Below are positions 6,544-12,745 of a stretch of DNA of 17,200 nt, in pieces. The notes under the pieces were generated by a model. That model was not told where the DNA came from and did no database searches. It saw nothing but the letters and a program-made list of their open reading frames with translations. The translations under genes and the position numbers were made by a program. The DNA is taken from NCBI GenBank assembly GCA_002307095.1, contig DBTO01000219.1, positions 1 through 17,200 of the forward strand, written 5' to 3'. Within the stretch, counting starts at the first letter, position 1, and each line of letters opens with the position of its first letter. Origin of the DNA: Sulfurospirillum sp. UBA1314 (GTDB taxonomy: Bacteria; Campylobacterota; Campylobacteria; Campylobacterales; Sulfurospirillaceae).

Positions 6544-7526
6544 TTCATTGCCCCTGCGTTATTTTGGGCATCGGCATCAAACATAAAGAGCGCATTTGAG
6601 ACAACGACATCGCCCTCTTTTAAGCCTTTGATAATTTCAAAGGTATCGTTGTTAAGACGTTTCGCTTCGATCTCACGTGGTTCGTATTCGCCCTCAAATT
6701 CACCTTTGACAAACACGCTTGTCTTAGCGCCTTTGGTCATCACCGCACTTTTTGGAAGCGCAAGATACTCATGTTTGGCTGTTCCAAAACGTGCTTTGGC
6801 AAACGCGTTTTCGTAGATCTCAAGGTCTCTGTTTTCAATGACTAAACGCACATCCACACTTTTGGTTTGTGGATCAACTTTGGGGTAGATAAAATCAATT
6901 TTAGCTTTGTAAGGTTTTGCACTCATATCAAAAAAGATGTCGGCAGTTTGGGCAGTTTTCACAAAATCAAGGTCTTTTTCATACACTTTAACGATGAGCC
7001 ATAAATTCGTGTAGTCGCTGATCTCGTAGAGTTTTGTCCCTTTGGGAACGAACGCACCTTGATTGACTGATTTTGCAGTCACAATGCCACTGTACGGTGA
7101 AGCGATGGTGATGTTTTCAGGCACATTTTTATCCGCGATAATCTTCTGGATGGTCTTCTCATCGACCCCTAAAAGCTTGAGCTTTTGGGTAATGCTCTGA
7201 ACCATGCTGTCACTTTTGATGCGTAATGCGTTGATAAGCTCTAACTCCGCGGTGTAAATCTCTTGCGAATAGAGCTTCGCAAGCGGTTCACCTTTTTTTA
7301 CATGTAAAAAGTTTTTATTGACATAGAGTTGCTCGATAAACGCGTCATAACGCAAACTTACCTCTTTCACGCTCTCTTCATTCGCTTTGGTGTAGCCGTA
7401 AAACTCTTTGGCGGAACCTTCCAAAACTTTTTTCACTTCGATGGTTTTGACATTGAAAATCTGCTTGGCATCAAGCTGCGCACTGACGAGTAAAAGAGCT
7501 CCTAAAATAAGATGAGTGTATTTCAT
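6540..7526 (-). CDS. cusB: Membrane-fusion (periplasmic adaptor) protein of the metal efflux system
   Basis: A 328-residue adaptor bridging the RND pump and the outer-membrane channel. It has a signal-like start (MKYTHLILGALLLVSAQLDA), a first lipoyl half near 55-85 (FIEQLYVNKNFLHVKKGEPL), a helical hairpin about 85-135, a second lipoyl half (IASPYSGIVTAKSVNQGAFV), and the beta-barrel segment IDFIYPKVDPQTKSVDVRL characteristic of CusB-like adaptors. It is shorter than E. coli CusB (about 407) and has no N-terminal methionine cluster equivalent to the CusB metal site (M49/M64/M66) and no C-terminal CusF-like domain. It overlaps both neighbours by 4 bp. The symbol is by analogy. Confidence 0.88.
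   Translation of the reverse strand: MKYTHLILGALLLVSAQLDAKQIFNVKTIEVKKVLEGSAKEFYGYTKANEESVKEVSLRYDAFIEQLYVNKNFLHVKKGEPLAKLYSQEIYTAELELINALRIKSDSMVQSITQKLKLLGVDEKTIQKIIADKNVPENITIASPYSGIVTAKSVNQGAFVPKGTKLYEISDYTNLWLIVKVYEKDLDFVKTAQTADIFFDMSAKPYKAKIDFIYPKVDPQTKSVDVRLVIENRDLEIYENAFAKARFGTAKHEYLALPKSAVMTKGAKTSVFVKGEFEGEYEPREIEAKRLNNDTFEIIKGLKEGDVVVSNALFMFDADAQNNAGAMK
7297..7308. repeat. TTTACATGTAAA palindrome inside cusB
   Basis: Extends to TTTTTACATGTAAAAA (7295-7310). Encodes Leu-His-Val (residues 74-76) in the loop between adaptor beta strands. Confidence 0.85.
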
Positions 7527-8707
7527 AGCTCGACTCCTAAAAGGGTGTAAATTTTGATGATAGATTCGTTATACGCGAACGTGTTGGCGTTGATCTGTTT
7601 TTGCGCTTCAATGATTTGGCTGAGTACATTTAAGAGGCTTAAAAGTGCGTCATTTTGGGAAAGTGCCGTGCTTTGGAGCACTTCGTACATCTTTTCATTT
7701 TCATGCAACACCTCTTTGGCAAGCGAAATTTTGTCGTACTGTAACTCTTTATTGAGAAGCTCGTCTTTAAGCTCAAAAAGAAGCTGTTTGCGTGTGTTTA
7801 AGACACTTTGCTCCGAAGCGGAGTGCGTGAGTGCGGCTTTTTGGATGGAGGCATTTTCTTTGCCGTAAATCGGAAGCGGTACCGAAACACCTAAAAAAGC
7901 ATAATCATCTCTGCCTTGCCTTCGGTTGTAGCCTAGACTTACCGTTACATCGGGCGTTTTGCTCGCTTTTTCATAACGCAAGTTCAACAACTCTTTACTA
8001 CTTTGCATGTTTTGGACTTGAAGTTTCGGCGATTTTTCCAAAAGCTTCTCTTCATCATTCAGTGTGTAAGGCAATAGCCCCTCATGTGCGCTCATCTCAG
8101 GCATAGATGCAACGATGATGCTCTCTAGCTTTCGAGTTATGGAAGCTTTGTCACGAAGCAGTGTTTTTTTCTCGATGGCAAGATTCTTTTGCAAAATTGT
8201 ATTGTTCAGCGTGTCGACATAGTGCGCGCTCGTGGTGTTGTAAGCAAGATGCGCGTTTTTAAGGTCTTCCAGCACTTTTTCATACTTGGTGACTAAAGCG
8301 AGGTCTTGGTTTATGCGGATGTATCTTTGCTCCAACACACCGATTTCACGTTGCATTTCGAGCTTTTTGGCTCTCAGTTCCAACTTTTTAATCGCCAAAT
8401 CTTGCAAGGCAATCGACTCTTTGATGTCCAGTTTTCCACCCGTTGGAATTGTTTGTGAAAGAGAAATCGCCTCATTTTGCATCTCTTTGTTTCGTGTTAG
8501 AGGCTCATTTAAAAAGATGTCGTTGACCCCAAGAGAGAGCATAGGGTTTTCCCAAATCTTGCTTATATCAACCTCTTTTTCAAGCGCTTGTACCTCAGCC
8601 TCTAACGCTTTTAACTCATAGTTATGACTGTAGGCTAAAGAGGTTAACTCGCTTTGCGCCAAGGCGTAGCCCGCAAGGGCTACGAGCATTAAAATGACGC
8701 GTTTCAT
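7523..8707 (-). CDS. cusC: TolC-family outer-membrane factor of the metal efflux system
   Basis: A 394-residue protein with a signal peptide (MKRVILMLVALAGYALAQS) followed by long amphipathic helices in two similar halves: ALEAEVQALEKEVDISKIWE with NPMLSLGVND, then LNLRYEKASKTPDVTVSLGY. The second half's TPDVTVSLGYNRRQG and SVPLPIYGKENASIQKA are the usual strand and hinge of the TolC/OEP fold. It is shorter than E. coli CusC (about 457) and lacks a lipobox cysteine. Its start overlaps the stop of the upstream gene by one base (TAATG) and its stop overlaps the adaptor by 4 bp. An 8-bp hairpin falls within its signal-peptide codons (8665-8684). The symbol is by analogy. Confidence 0.85.
   Translation of the reverse strand: MKRVILMLVALAGYALAQSELTSLAYSHNYELKALEAEVQALEKEVDISKIWENPMLSLGVNDIFLNEPLTRNKEMQNEAISLSQTIPTGGKLDIKESIALQDLAIKKLELRAKKLEMQREIGVLEQRYIRINQDLALVTKYEKVLEDLKNAHLAYNTTSAHYVDTLNNTILQKNLAIEKKTLLRDKASITRKLESIIVASMPEMSAHEGLLPYTLNDEEKLLEKSPKLQVQNMQSSKELLNLRYEKASKTPDVTVSLGYNRRQGRDDYAFLGVSVPLPIYGKENASIQKAALTHSASEQSVLNTRKQLLFELKDELLNKELQYDKISLAKEVLHENEKMYEVLQSTALSQNDALLSLLNVLSQIIEAQKQINANTFAYNESIIKIYTLLGVEL
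8665..8684 (-). other. Strong hairpin in the signal-peptide codons of the outer-membrane factor gene
   Basis: CGTAGCCC pairs perfectly with GGGCTACG around a 4-nt loop (TTGC in the mRNA). It lies 21-43 nt inside the coding region, within codons 8-15. It could slow initiation or elongation on this cistron or tune expression relative to its neighbours. Confidence 0.35.
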
Positions 8708-9093
8708 TAGAGGTTAACGCTTGATTTTAAGCGTTGTTTTTTGCCATCAGCCGTTTCGATGACGATGTTAAGCTGCCATGTACCGTTCATTGAAAAAACG
8801 ACATTGGCTTCATAAGCGCCATTGGTGTATTTCGCATCGACTTTTTCTTCCATCGCGTGCATTCCAGGCATAGAAGGCATAGAAGCGATGATGCTTACTT
8901 TGGCATCTTTAACCTCTTTTGCACCCTCCATGACTTTGACTTTAATGAGATTCATCCCCTGAGAGATAGGCTTTAGCGTGCTGTACTCCACTTCTAATGA
9001 ACCAGCCATACCTTTTTTAGAAAGCGCCTCTGCCGCATACAAACTACCGAGGCTCAACGCCACCGCTAAAAATAGACCTAAAATCTTCTTCAT
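8707..9093 (-). CDS. YtkA/FixH-like exported protein with a methionine-rich motif
   Basis: A 128-residue protein with a clear signal peptide (MKKILGLFLAVALSLGSLYA, cleaved before AEAL). The rest is one small beta-rich domain of the YtkA-like/FixH-like type (PF13115 group): LEVEYSTLKPISQGMNLIKV, then the loop SMPSMPGMHAM (residues 71-81), then GAYEANVVFSMNGTWQLNIV. Met 72, 75, 78 and 81 plus His 79 could bind Cu(I). It is the first gene of the efflux operon, the position where a periplasmic metal chaperone such as CusF might be expected, so I infer a periplasmic copper-handling role. Start: AAGGAG lies 6 nt before ATG 9093; the GTG one codon upstream is less likely. Confidence 0.8.
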   Translation of the reverse strand: MKKILGLFLAVALSLGSLYAAEALSKKGMAGSLEVEYSTLKPISQGMNLIKVKVMEGAKEVKDAKVSIIASMPSMPGMHAMEEKVDAKYTNGAYEANVVFSMNGTWQLNIVIETADGKKQRLKSSVNL

Positions 9094-9120
9094 CACACAC
9101 TCCTTGTAAAGTTTATAAGA

Positions 9121-9126
9121 AGTATA
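9121..9126 (-). promoter_or_regulatory. -10 element for the efflux operon
   Basis: TATACT on the minus strand, 27 nt upstream of the ATG at 9093. The hexamer 17 nt further upstream (ACAAAT) is a poor -35, which would suit an activator-dependent promoter such as one driven by the nearby OmpR-type regulator. I see no clear direct repeats for such a regulator. Confidence 0.35.
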
Positions 9127-9223
9127 GAGGGCGTGTGTGGAATATTTGTGGAGTGAGGAAACTATTAGCTTTTTAGAACGTTTCTTGGTAAAATGTGATT
9201 AAACTAAATCATATGAGAAACCA

Positions 9224-10105
9224 ATGCCAAATTACACATACAATGGAACATTAGAACTCAAATTCTCGAATATTCAAGAACAAATAGACTTTTTTTCAGA
9301 ATCGAATTTTTCAGATATAAATAGTGATATTTCATGGTCAGAACCTATTGGTACTGTTATGTTAAAAGCTCATGCCGAGGCACATGGAATTTCTGTTGAA
9401 ACAATTCCTTGTAATAGCTATATGAGAAATATGCTTACATTTGGTATTGACCACCAGCCAACCAAACCTACATATACTCCTGTTGTACAAACTATTAGCC
9501 GCTCTCAAACTGAACACATTAGAAATGCTCTTGTATCAACCATCATGCACAATTTTTTAGCGATATCTCCTGCTAACCAAGATGACTTACGAAAATATCT
9601 TAATCATATGTTTAGCGAGTTATTAAATAATGTTTCTGACCACTCTTTTAGTGAGGTGGGTGGTTTTGCAATGGCACAATATTATGAAACTCACAAAAAA
9701 GTACAGTTTGCGATTGCAGACAAAGGATGTGGTTTTTTAGCCAATATTCAAGCTAAATTTCCAGATATTCAAACCGAAGAAGAAGCCATTTTAAAAGCTA
9801 TGGGAAAAGCTGTAACTGCTTCAAAAAATTATGTGTACGGACAATCAAGAAATGCTGGTTATGGGCTCTATACACTTGAAACTATTCTGAGTCATTCTAA
9901 AGGAAGCCTTATTATTATTTCAAATGATACAATGCTCAAAATGACAGCAGGAGAAAAAATTATTTATAAATTACCTATTTCTTGGAATGGCGTAGTTGTA
10001 GCATTTGAGTTTTTTGAAGAAAATACAAATTATGACTTTGAACAAATTCAACGTATTTGGGGTTCTGTGGACGAAGGAGAAGAGGAAGAAAATTTCTTCC
10101 TCTAA
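9224..10105 (+). CDS. GHKL-fold ATP-binding protein (histidine-kinase/anti-sigma-like ATPase)
   Basis: A 293-residue protein with all three Bergerat-fold boxes: the N-box ELLNNVSDHS (E132, N136, H140), the G1 box IADKGCGF (D166, G168, G170) and the G2 box AGYGLYTL (G212, G214). There is no phospho-acceptor His domain or membrane segment, so it is a stand-alone ATPase like SpoIIAB/RsbW rather than a sensor kinase. The N-terminal 90 residues are unassigned. The C-terminus is acidic (DEGEEEENFF). It is visibly AT-rich compared with the efflux and regulator genes. It converges on a STAS-like gene 9 bp away, the usual partner of this ATPase type. Its stop falls in a perfect inverted repeat. A TAAAAT -10 candidate lies at 9189-9194; the ribosome site is weak. 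Confidence 0.8.
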   Translation: MPNYTYNGTLELKFSNIQEQIDFFSESNFSDINSDISWSEPIGTVMLKAHAEAHGISVETIPCNSYMRNMLTFGIDHQPTKPTYTPVVQTISRSQTEHIRNALVSTIMHNFLAISPANQDDLRKYLNHMFSELLNNVSDHSFSEVGGFAMAQYYETHKKVQFAIADKGCGFLANIQAKFPDIQTEEEAILKAMGKAVTASKNYVYGQSRNAGYGLYTLETILSHSKGSLIIISNDTMLKMTAGEKIIYKLPISWNGVVVAFEFFEENTNYDFEQIQRIWGSVDEGEEEENFFL

Positions 10106-10134
10106 AGAAAAGCATTATGCAGAAATTTTTCTGC
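10081..10134. terminator. Two adjacent hairpins at the convergent gene junction
   Basis: AGAGGAAGAAA/TTTCTTCCTCT (10081-10103) is a perfect 11-bp inverted repeat with a single central base, spanning the last codons and first stop base of the ATPase gene. GCAGAAA/TTTCTGC (10119-10134) is a second one at the end of the STAS-like gene. For plus-strand transcripts the second stem is followed by TTTCTCTAAT. Together they could end transcription from both sides. Confidence 0.45.
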
Positions 10135-10411
10135 TTTCTCTAATAACAAGATTCAATAAAGATTTAATTTCTGCAGTTGCATTATTGAGCATAAGCTTGT
10201 TCTTAATGATATCAACGCCATATGCTCTTACAAGAATTCCAACAATCTCATCTGCAAATGAATGAGATACGCCAGTCATACCGACAAAGTCAAGCGTTAC
10301 TTTGTCACCTTTTTCTAAATTTGTTTTAAGAGCTTCCCTAATTTTGACACCACTGTCTCGTGAGCCAGCATAGTCAAAACCACCAATTTCATTTTTTACA
10401 TTGATGACCAT
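10115..10411 (-). CDS. STAS-like (DUF4325-type) small protein, partner of the GHKL ATPase
   Basis: A 98-residue protein starting MVINVKNEIGGFDYAGSRDS. The core KGDKVTLDFVGMTGVSHSFADEIVGIL (about 35-60) matches the DUF4325/STAS-like pattern, in which DFxG is followed by a (Q/S)-(A/S)-F-A-D-E loop corresponding to the phosphorylatable loop of anti-sigma antagonists. The late N76 in LNNATAEIKSLL also fits. AAAGGAG lies 5 nt before ATG 10411, so this start is preferred over ATG 10429. By analogy with SpoIIAA/SpoIIAB the ATPase across the junction would bind or phosphorylate this protein. The target of the pair is unknown. Confidence 0.75.
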   Translation of the reverse strand: MVINVKNEIGGFDYAGSRDSGVKIREALKTNLEKGDKVTLDFVGMTGVSHSFADEIVGILVRAYGVDIIKNKLMLNNATAEIKSLLNLVIRESRKISA

Positions 10412-10439
10412 AAGAGCTCCTTTCATCATAAGAATTTCA

Positions 10440-10470
10440 ACACTTTTTAAAGTGTATGCAGTGAATTATA
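10440..10470 (-). promoter_or_regulatory. Promoter and operator-like repeat for the STAS-like gene
   Basis: TATAAT on the minus strand at 10470-10465. Downstream of it, ACACTTT/AAAGTGT (10440-10455, 2-nt centre) forms a perfect inverted repeat next to the expected transcription start, a place where a bound repressor would act. Confidence 0.4.
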
Positions 10471-10476
10471 ACACAA

Positions 10477-10508
10477 ATGAAACTAAATAGTTGAAATAAT
10501 GGTTTCAT
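10477..10508. promoter_or_regulatory. Inverted repeat between the STAS-like gene and the response regulator
   Basis: ATGAAAC (10477-10483) and GTTTCAT (10502-10508) are exact complements 18 nt apart. TTCAT recurs at 10504 and 10534 and in TTTCATGTATAATG (10544-10557) just upstream of the regulator gene. A binding region for the regulator itself is possible. Confidence 0.3.
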
Positions 10509-10550
10509 ATATGTAATGATATCACCATCAGCCTTCATATAGATTTCATG

Positions 10551-10562
10551 TATAATGCCTCT
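10551..10562 (+). promoter_or_regulatory. -10 element immediately before the response-regulator start
   Basis: TATAAT (10551-10556) ends 6 nt before ATG 10563, implying a leaderless or nearly leaderless mRNA. This also rules against the in-frame ATG at 10548, which would sit upstream of the transcription start. Confidence 0.5.
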
Positions 10563-11225
10563 ATGAAAATCCTACTCCTAGAAGATGACCCCATTTTAAG
10601 CGAGATCATTGAAGAGTTTTTGGTGGAACATGGTTTACATGTAAAGCTCTTTTACGATGGGAAAGAGGCGCTTGATGCCATTTTTGAGGGTAAGTTTGAC
10701 ATCTTGGTTTTAGACATCAATGTCCCAAGTTTGAGCGGTTTTGAGCTTTTAAAAACGCTGAAAGAGGCAAACATCGCCACGCCTGTCATTTTTATCACGT
10801 CGCTCGACCAAATCAGCGATGTGAAAAAAGGCTTTGCGTTGGGCGCGGAGGATTACCTCAAAAAACCCTTTGAGCTTGAGGAGCTTTTGGTGCGCATACA
10901 GCGGACTAAAAAGTTGCATCACATCGAAGACACTGCGCTTTTAAAACTGGCTCAAACCATTCATTACGATCCGCAAAATTATCAAATTATCACGCCTGAA
11001 ACGTTGTACAAACTTCGCAAAAAAGAGGCACAGCTTTTGGAGTATTTTGTCTCCCATCAAAACCGCATGGTCAGTTTTGAAGAGATCATCGAAGAGGTGT
11101 GGCGGTTTGATGAAGTGCCGACCCATGCGACGGTGCGCACCTACATCAAAAACTTGCGCGGTTACGGACTTGAGAGTCTTATAGAGAACATTAAAGGAGT
11201 GGGTTATCGCTTTAAGTGCCTATGA
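10563..11225 (+). CDS. OmpR/PhoB-type response regulator
   Basis: A 220-residue DNA-binding regulator. The receiver domain (1-120) has the acidic pair E7/D8/D9 (LLEDDP), phospho-acceptor D51 (ILVLDINVPSLSG), Thr/Ser near 79-80 (FITS) and Lys101 (YLKKPF). The C-terminal winged helix (about 130-220) ends with the usual ATVRTYIKNLR and IENIKGVGYRFKC. ATG 10563 is chosen because MKILLLEDD is the standard opening and the TATAAT is only 7 nt upstream. Its stop TGA overlaps ATG 11222 (CTATGA), placing it in one operon with the kinase. Lying next to the copper-type efflux operon suggests it controls that operon (a CopR/CusR-like role), but no target sites were identified. Confidence 0.9.
   Translation: MKILLLEDDPILSEIIEEFLVEHGLHVKLFYDGKEALDAIFEGKFDILVLDINVPSLSGFELLKTLKEANIATPVIFITSLDQISDVKKGFALGAEDYLKKPFELEELLVRIQRTKKLHHIEDTALLKLAQTIHYDPQNYQIITPETLYKLRKKEAQLLEYFVSHQNRMVSFEEIIEEVWRFDEVPTHATVRTYIKNLRGYGLESLIENIKGVGYRFKCL
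10634..10645. repeat. TTTACATGTAAA palindrome inside the response regulator gene
   Basis: Encodes Leu-His-Val (residues 25-27) in the second beta strand of the receiver domain. Confidence 0.85.
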
Positions 11226-12381
11226 AAAACGCTCACTCGCGAGGTTTTTACTCATCTACCTTGGCTCTATTTACGCGTTCATCTGCCTGCTCGCGTGGAT
11301 GTTTTACACTATTGAGATCAAAAACCTACACGAAAACTATGCCCTGAAAATGCGAGCCACGGCTTCTAGCATCGCGCACAAAATCGTCACCGCGCACATG
11401 ATGGAAGATGACACGCTTCAAAAATGCCTCGCTGAAAAACCCACTGAGCAGTGCTTTGGCTTGGAAAAAGCGTACCAACTCGGACTCTTTGGAGAAAACA
11501 ATCAACCTTTACATGTAAGCTTTTCGGAACCTGTGGACTTTACCAAAACGTTTTACCTTGCCAATGACAGTTTTTACGCGCGCGATGAGAGCAGTCAAGA
11601 ACATCTGGGCATTCACACCATCGTGCTCAAATACGCGCATATCTCCAACGCCATCAACCTTCTTCGCTCCCAAGTGCTGCTCTATTTTTTACTCAGCCTC
11701 TCCTTTGCCACCGTGTTGGGTTACGTCCTTGCCAAACAATTTCTCAAACCCATTCAAGAAGAGATCAACCATCTCGATACCTTCATCAAAGACTCGACCC
11801 ATGAGCTCAACACGCCAATTACGGCGATTTTGATGAGCATCGGTACGCTTAAAAATGTGGAAGAAAAGAAGCTCAAACGCATTGAACTGAGCGCCAAACG
11901 CATCGCAACCTTGTATGGAAACCTCAGTTACATGCTTCTGAGCGACAAACAAAATGAAGAAAAAAGTGATGTCGATGTTAAAAAACTCATCGTTGAACGC
12001 CTTGAATACTTTGCGGATTTAATGGCGAGTAAACAGATCGACTTAACGTTAAAATTGGAAGAAAAATCTTTACATGTAAACGAAGAGAGCCTTACCAAAC
12101 TCATCGACAACCTGCTTTCCAACGCGATCAAATACAACCGGTTGGGTGGAACTATCGAAGTGACACTGGATTTTGAAAAGCTCAGTGTTACAGACAGTGG
12201 CATCGGCATCGAAAGTTCCAAACTAGGTGAGATCACCAAACGCTATAAACGCGCCAATAGCGATAAAGGCGGTTTTGGCATCGGTTTGGACATCGTGAAC
12301 ACCATCTGTGAAACGAATGATTTTAGGCTTAAAATTAACTCCATTGAAGGTGAAGGCTCTACCTTTAGCATCTATTTTTAA
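11222..12381 (+). CDS. Sensor histidine kinase; start region off by one base in an A-tract
   Basis: The uninterrupted ATG-initiated frame runs 11299-12381 (360 residues), but that start cuts the first membrane helix in half. The same frame is open back to 11185 with no ATG, GTG or TTG. At 11222 there is an ATG overlapping the regulator stop (ATGA), followed by five A residues (11225-11229). One more A would give MKKRSLARFLLIYLGSIYAF joined in frame to the rest: a normal TM1 and a 386-residue kinase. Domains: periplasmic sensor region, TM2 (LLYFLLSLSFATVLGYVLA), H-box DSTHELNTPI (His codon at 11800), N-box LIDNLLSNAIKYN, G1 VTDSGIGI, G2 GFGIGLDIV. It is therefore catalytically complete. The start problem may be a sequencing error, slippage-based phase variation or recoding. 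It probably pairs with the upstream regulator to sense metal in the periplasm. Confidence 0.8.
11508..11519. repeat. TTTACATGTAAG copy inside the kinase gene
   Basis: Core TTACATGTAA at 11509-11518. Encodes Leu-His-Val in the periplasmic sensor region. Confidence 0.75.
12069..12080. repeat. TTTACATGTAAA palindrome inside the kinase gene
   Basis: Encodes Leu-His-Val between the dimerisation and N-box parts of the kinase core. Confidence 0.85.
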
Positions 12382-12394
12382 TTTCTTTTTTTCG

Positions 12395-12423
12395 TCTTTT
12401 GAAAGAAATATTTTTTCAAAAGA
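12395..12423 (+). terminator. AT-only hairpin after the kinase gene
   Basis: TCTTTTGAAA (12395-12404) pairs perfectly with TTTCAAAAGA (12414-12423) around a 9-nt loop, starting 14 bp after the kinase stop. With almost no GC pairs and no downstream T-run it would be a weak terminator. It does separate the regulator operon from the sulfur operon. Confidence 0.4.
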
Positions 12424-12438
12424 TAAACCACTCATTTT

Positions 12439-12493
12439 ATACTTGAGTATTTTAATAATTTTACTTGACAATACCCGAGTAAAATGGTATTAT
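12439..12493 (+). promoter_or_regulatory. Sulfur operon promoter with operator-like motifs
   Basis: TTGACA (12465-12470), exactly 17 nt, then TATTAT (12488-12493). The spacer begins with ATACCCGAGTAA (12471-12482). A related ATACTTGAGTAT (12439-12450) lies 32 bp upstream in the same orientation, about three helical turns away. In addition ATTTTACT (12458-12465) and AGTAAAAT (12478-12485) form a perfect inverted repeat around the -35. The layout is typical of repression. The motif shape resembles sites of Rrf2-family regulators (IscR/CymR type), which control cysteine supply in other bacteria; that assignment is inference. Confidence 0.65.
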
Positions 12494-12517
12494 TCTCCAA
12501 ATTAAAAAGGAGGCAAC

Positions 12518-12745
12518 ATGGTAGAGCACAAAAAACGCAGCATCGTTAAAGCGATCTCGTGGAGAACACTTGGAACGGTTGACACCATGTTGATCAGTTT
12601 TATCGTCACAGGAAGCCCACTTGCTGCCGTTTCTATCGGGGGATTTGAGCTTATTACCAAAACGTTGCTATACTATTTCCATGAAAGAGCGTGGAATAAA
12701 ATCAATTTTGGTCGCCAAAAAACACAACCAGAGTATCAAATATGA
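12518..12745 (+). CDS. DUF2061 small membrane protein
   Basis: A 75-residue protein, first in the sulfur operon. KRSIVKAISWRTLGTVDTML opens the protein, and the later GGFELITKTLLYYFHERAWN matches the DUF2061 pattern: two short hydrophobic segments (about residues 18-33 and 35-53), a conserved W-R-T-x-G-T-x-D-T near the first, and the Y-Y-x-H-E-R-x-W end. AAGGAGG precedes the ATG, and the gene overlaps cysH by 4 bp. DUF2061 genes commonly sit in assimilatory sulfate-reduction operons, but the molecular function is not established. An inner-membrane role supporting sulfate or APS metabolism is inference. Confidence 0.85.
   Translation: MVEHKKRSIVKAISWRTLGTVDTMLISFIVTGSPLAAVSIGGFELITKTLLYYFHERAWNKINFGRQKTQPEYQI

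Noticed and set aside
11220..11226. CTA TGA A as a prfB-like +1 frameshift site fusing regulator and kinase
   Set aside because: A +1 shift would join the frames, but the Shine-Dalgarno-like AAAGGAG is about 20 nt upstream instead of the close spacing needed; a missing A in the A-tract explains the frame more simply.
12223..12505. Open frames on either strand across the sulfur operon promoter
   Set aside because: They overlap a consensus promoter, its operator motifs and the kinase C-terminus, and resemble no known protein.
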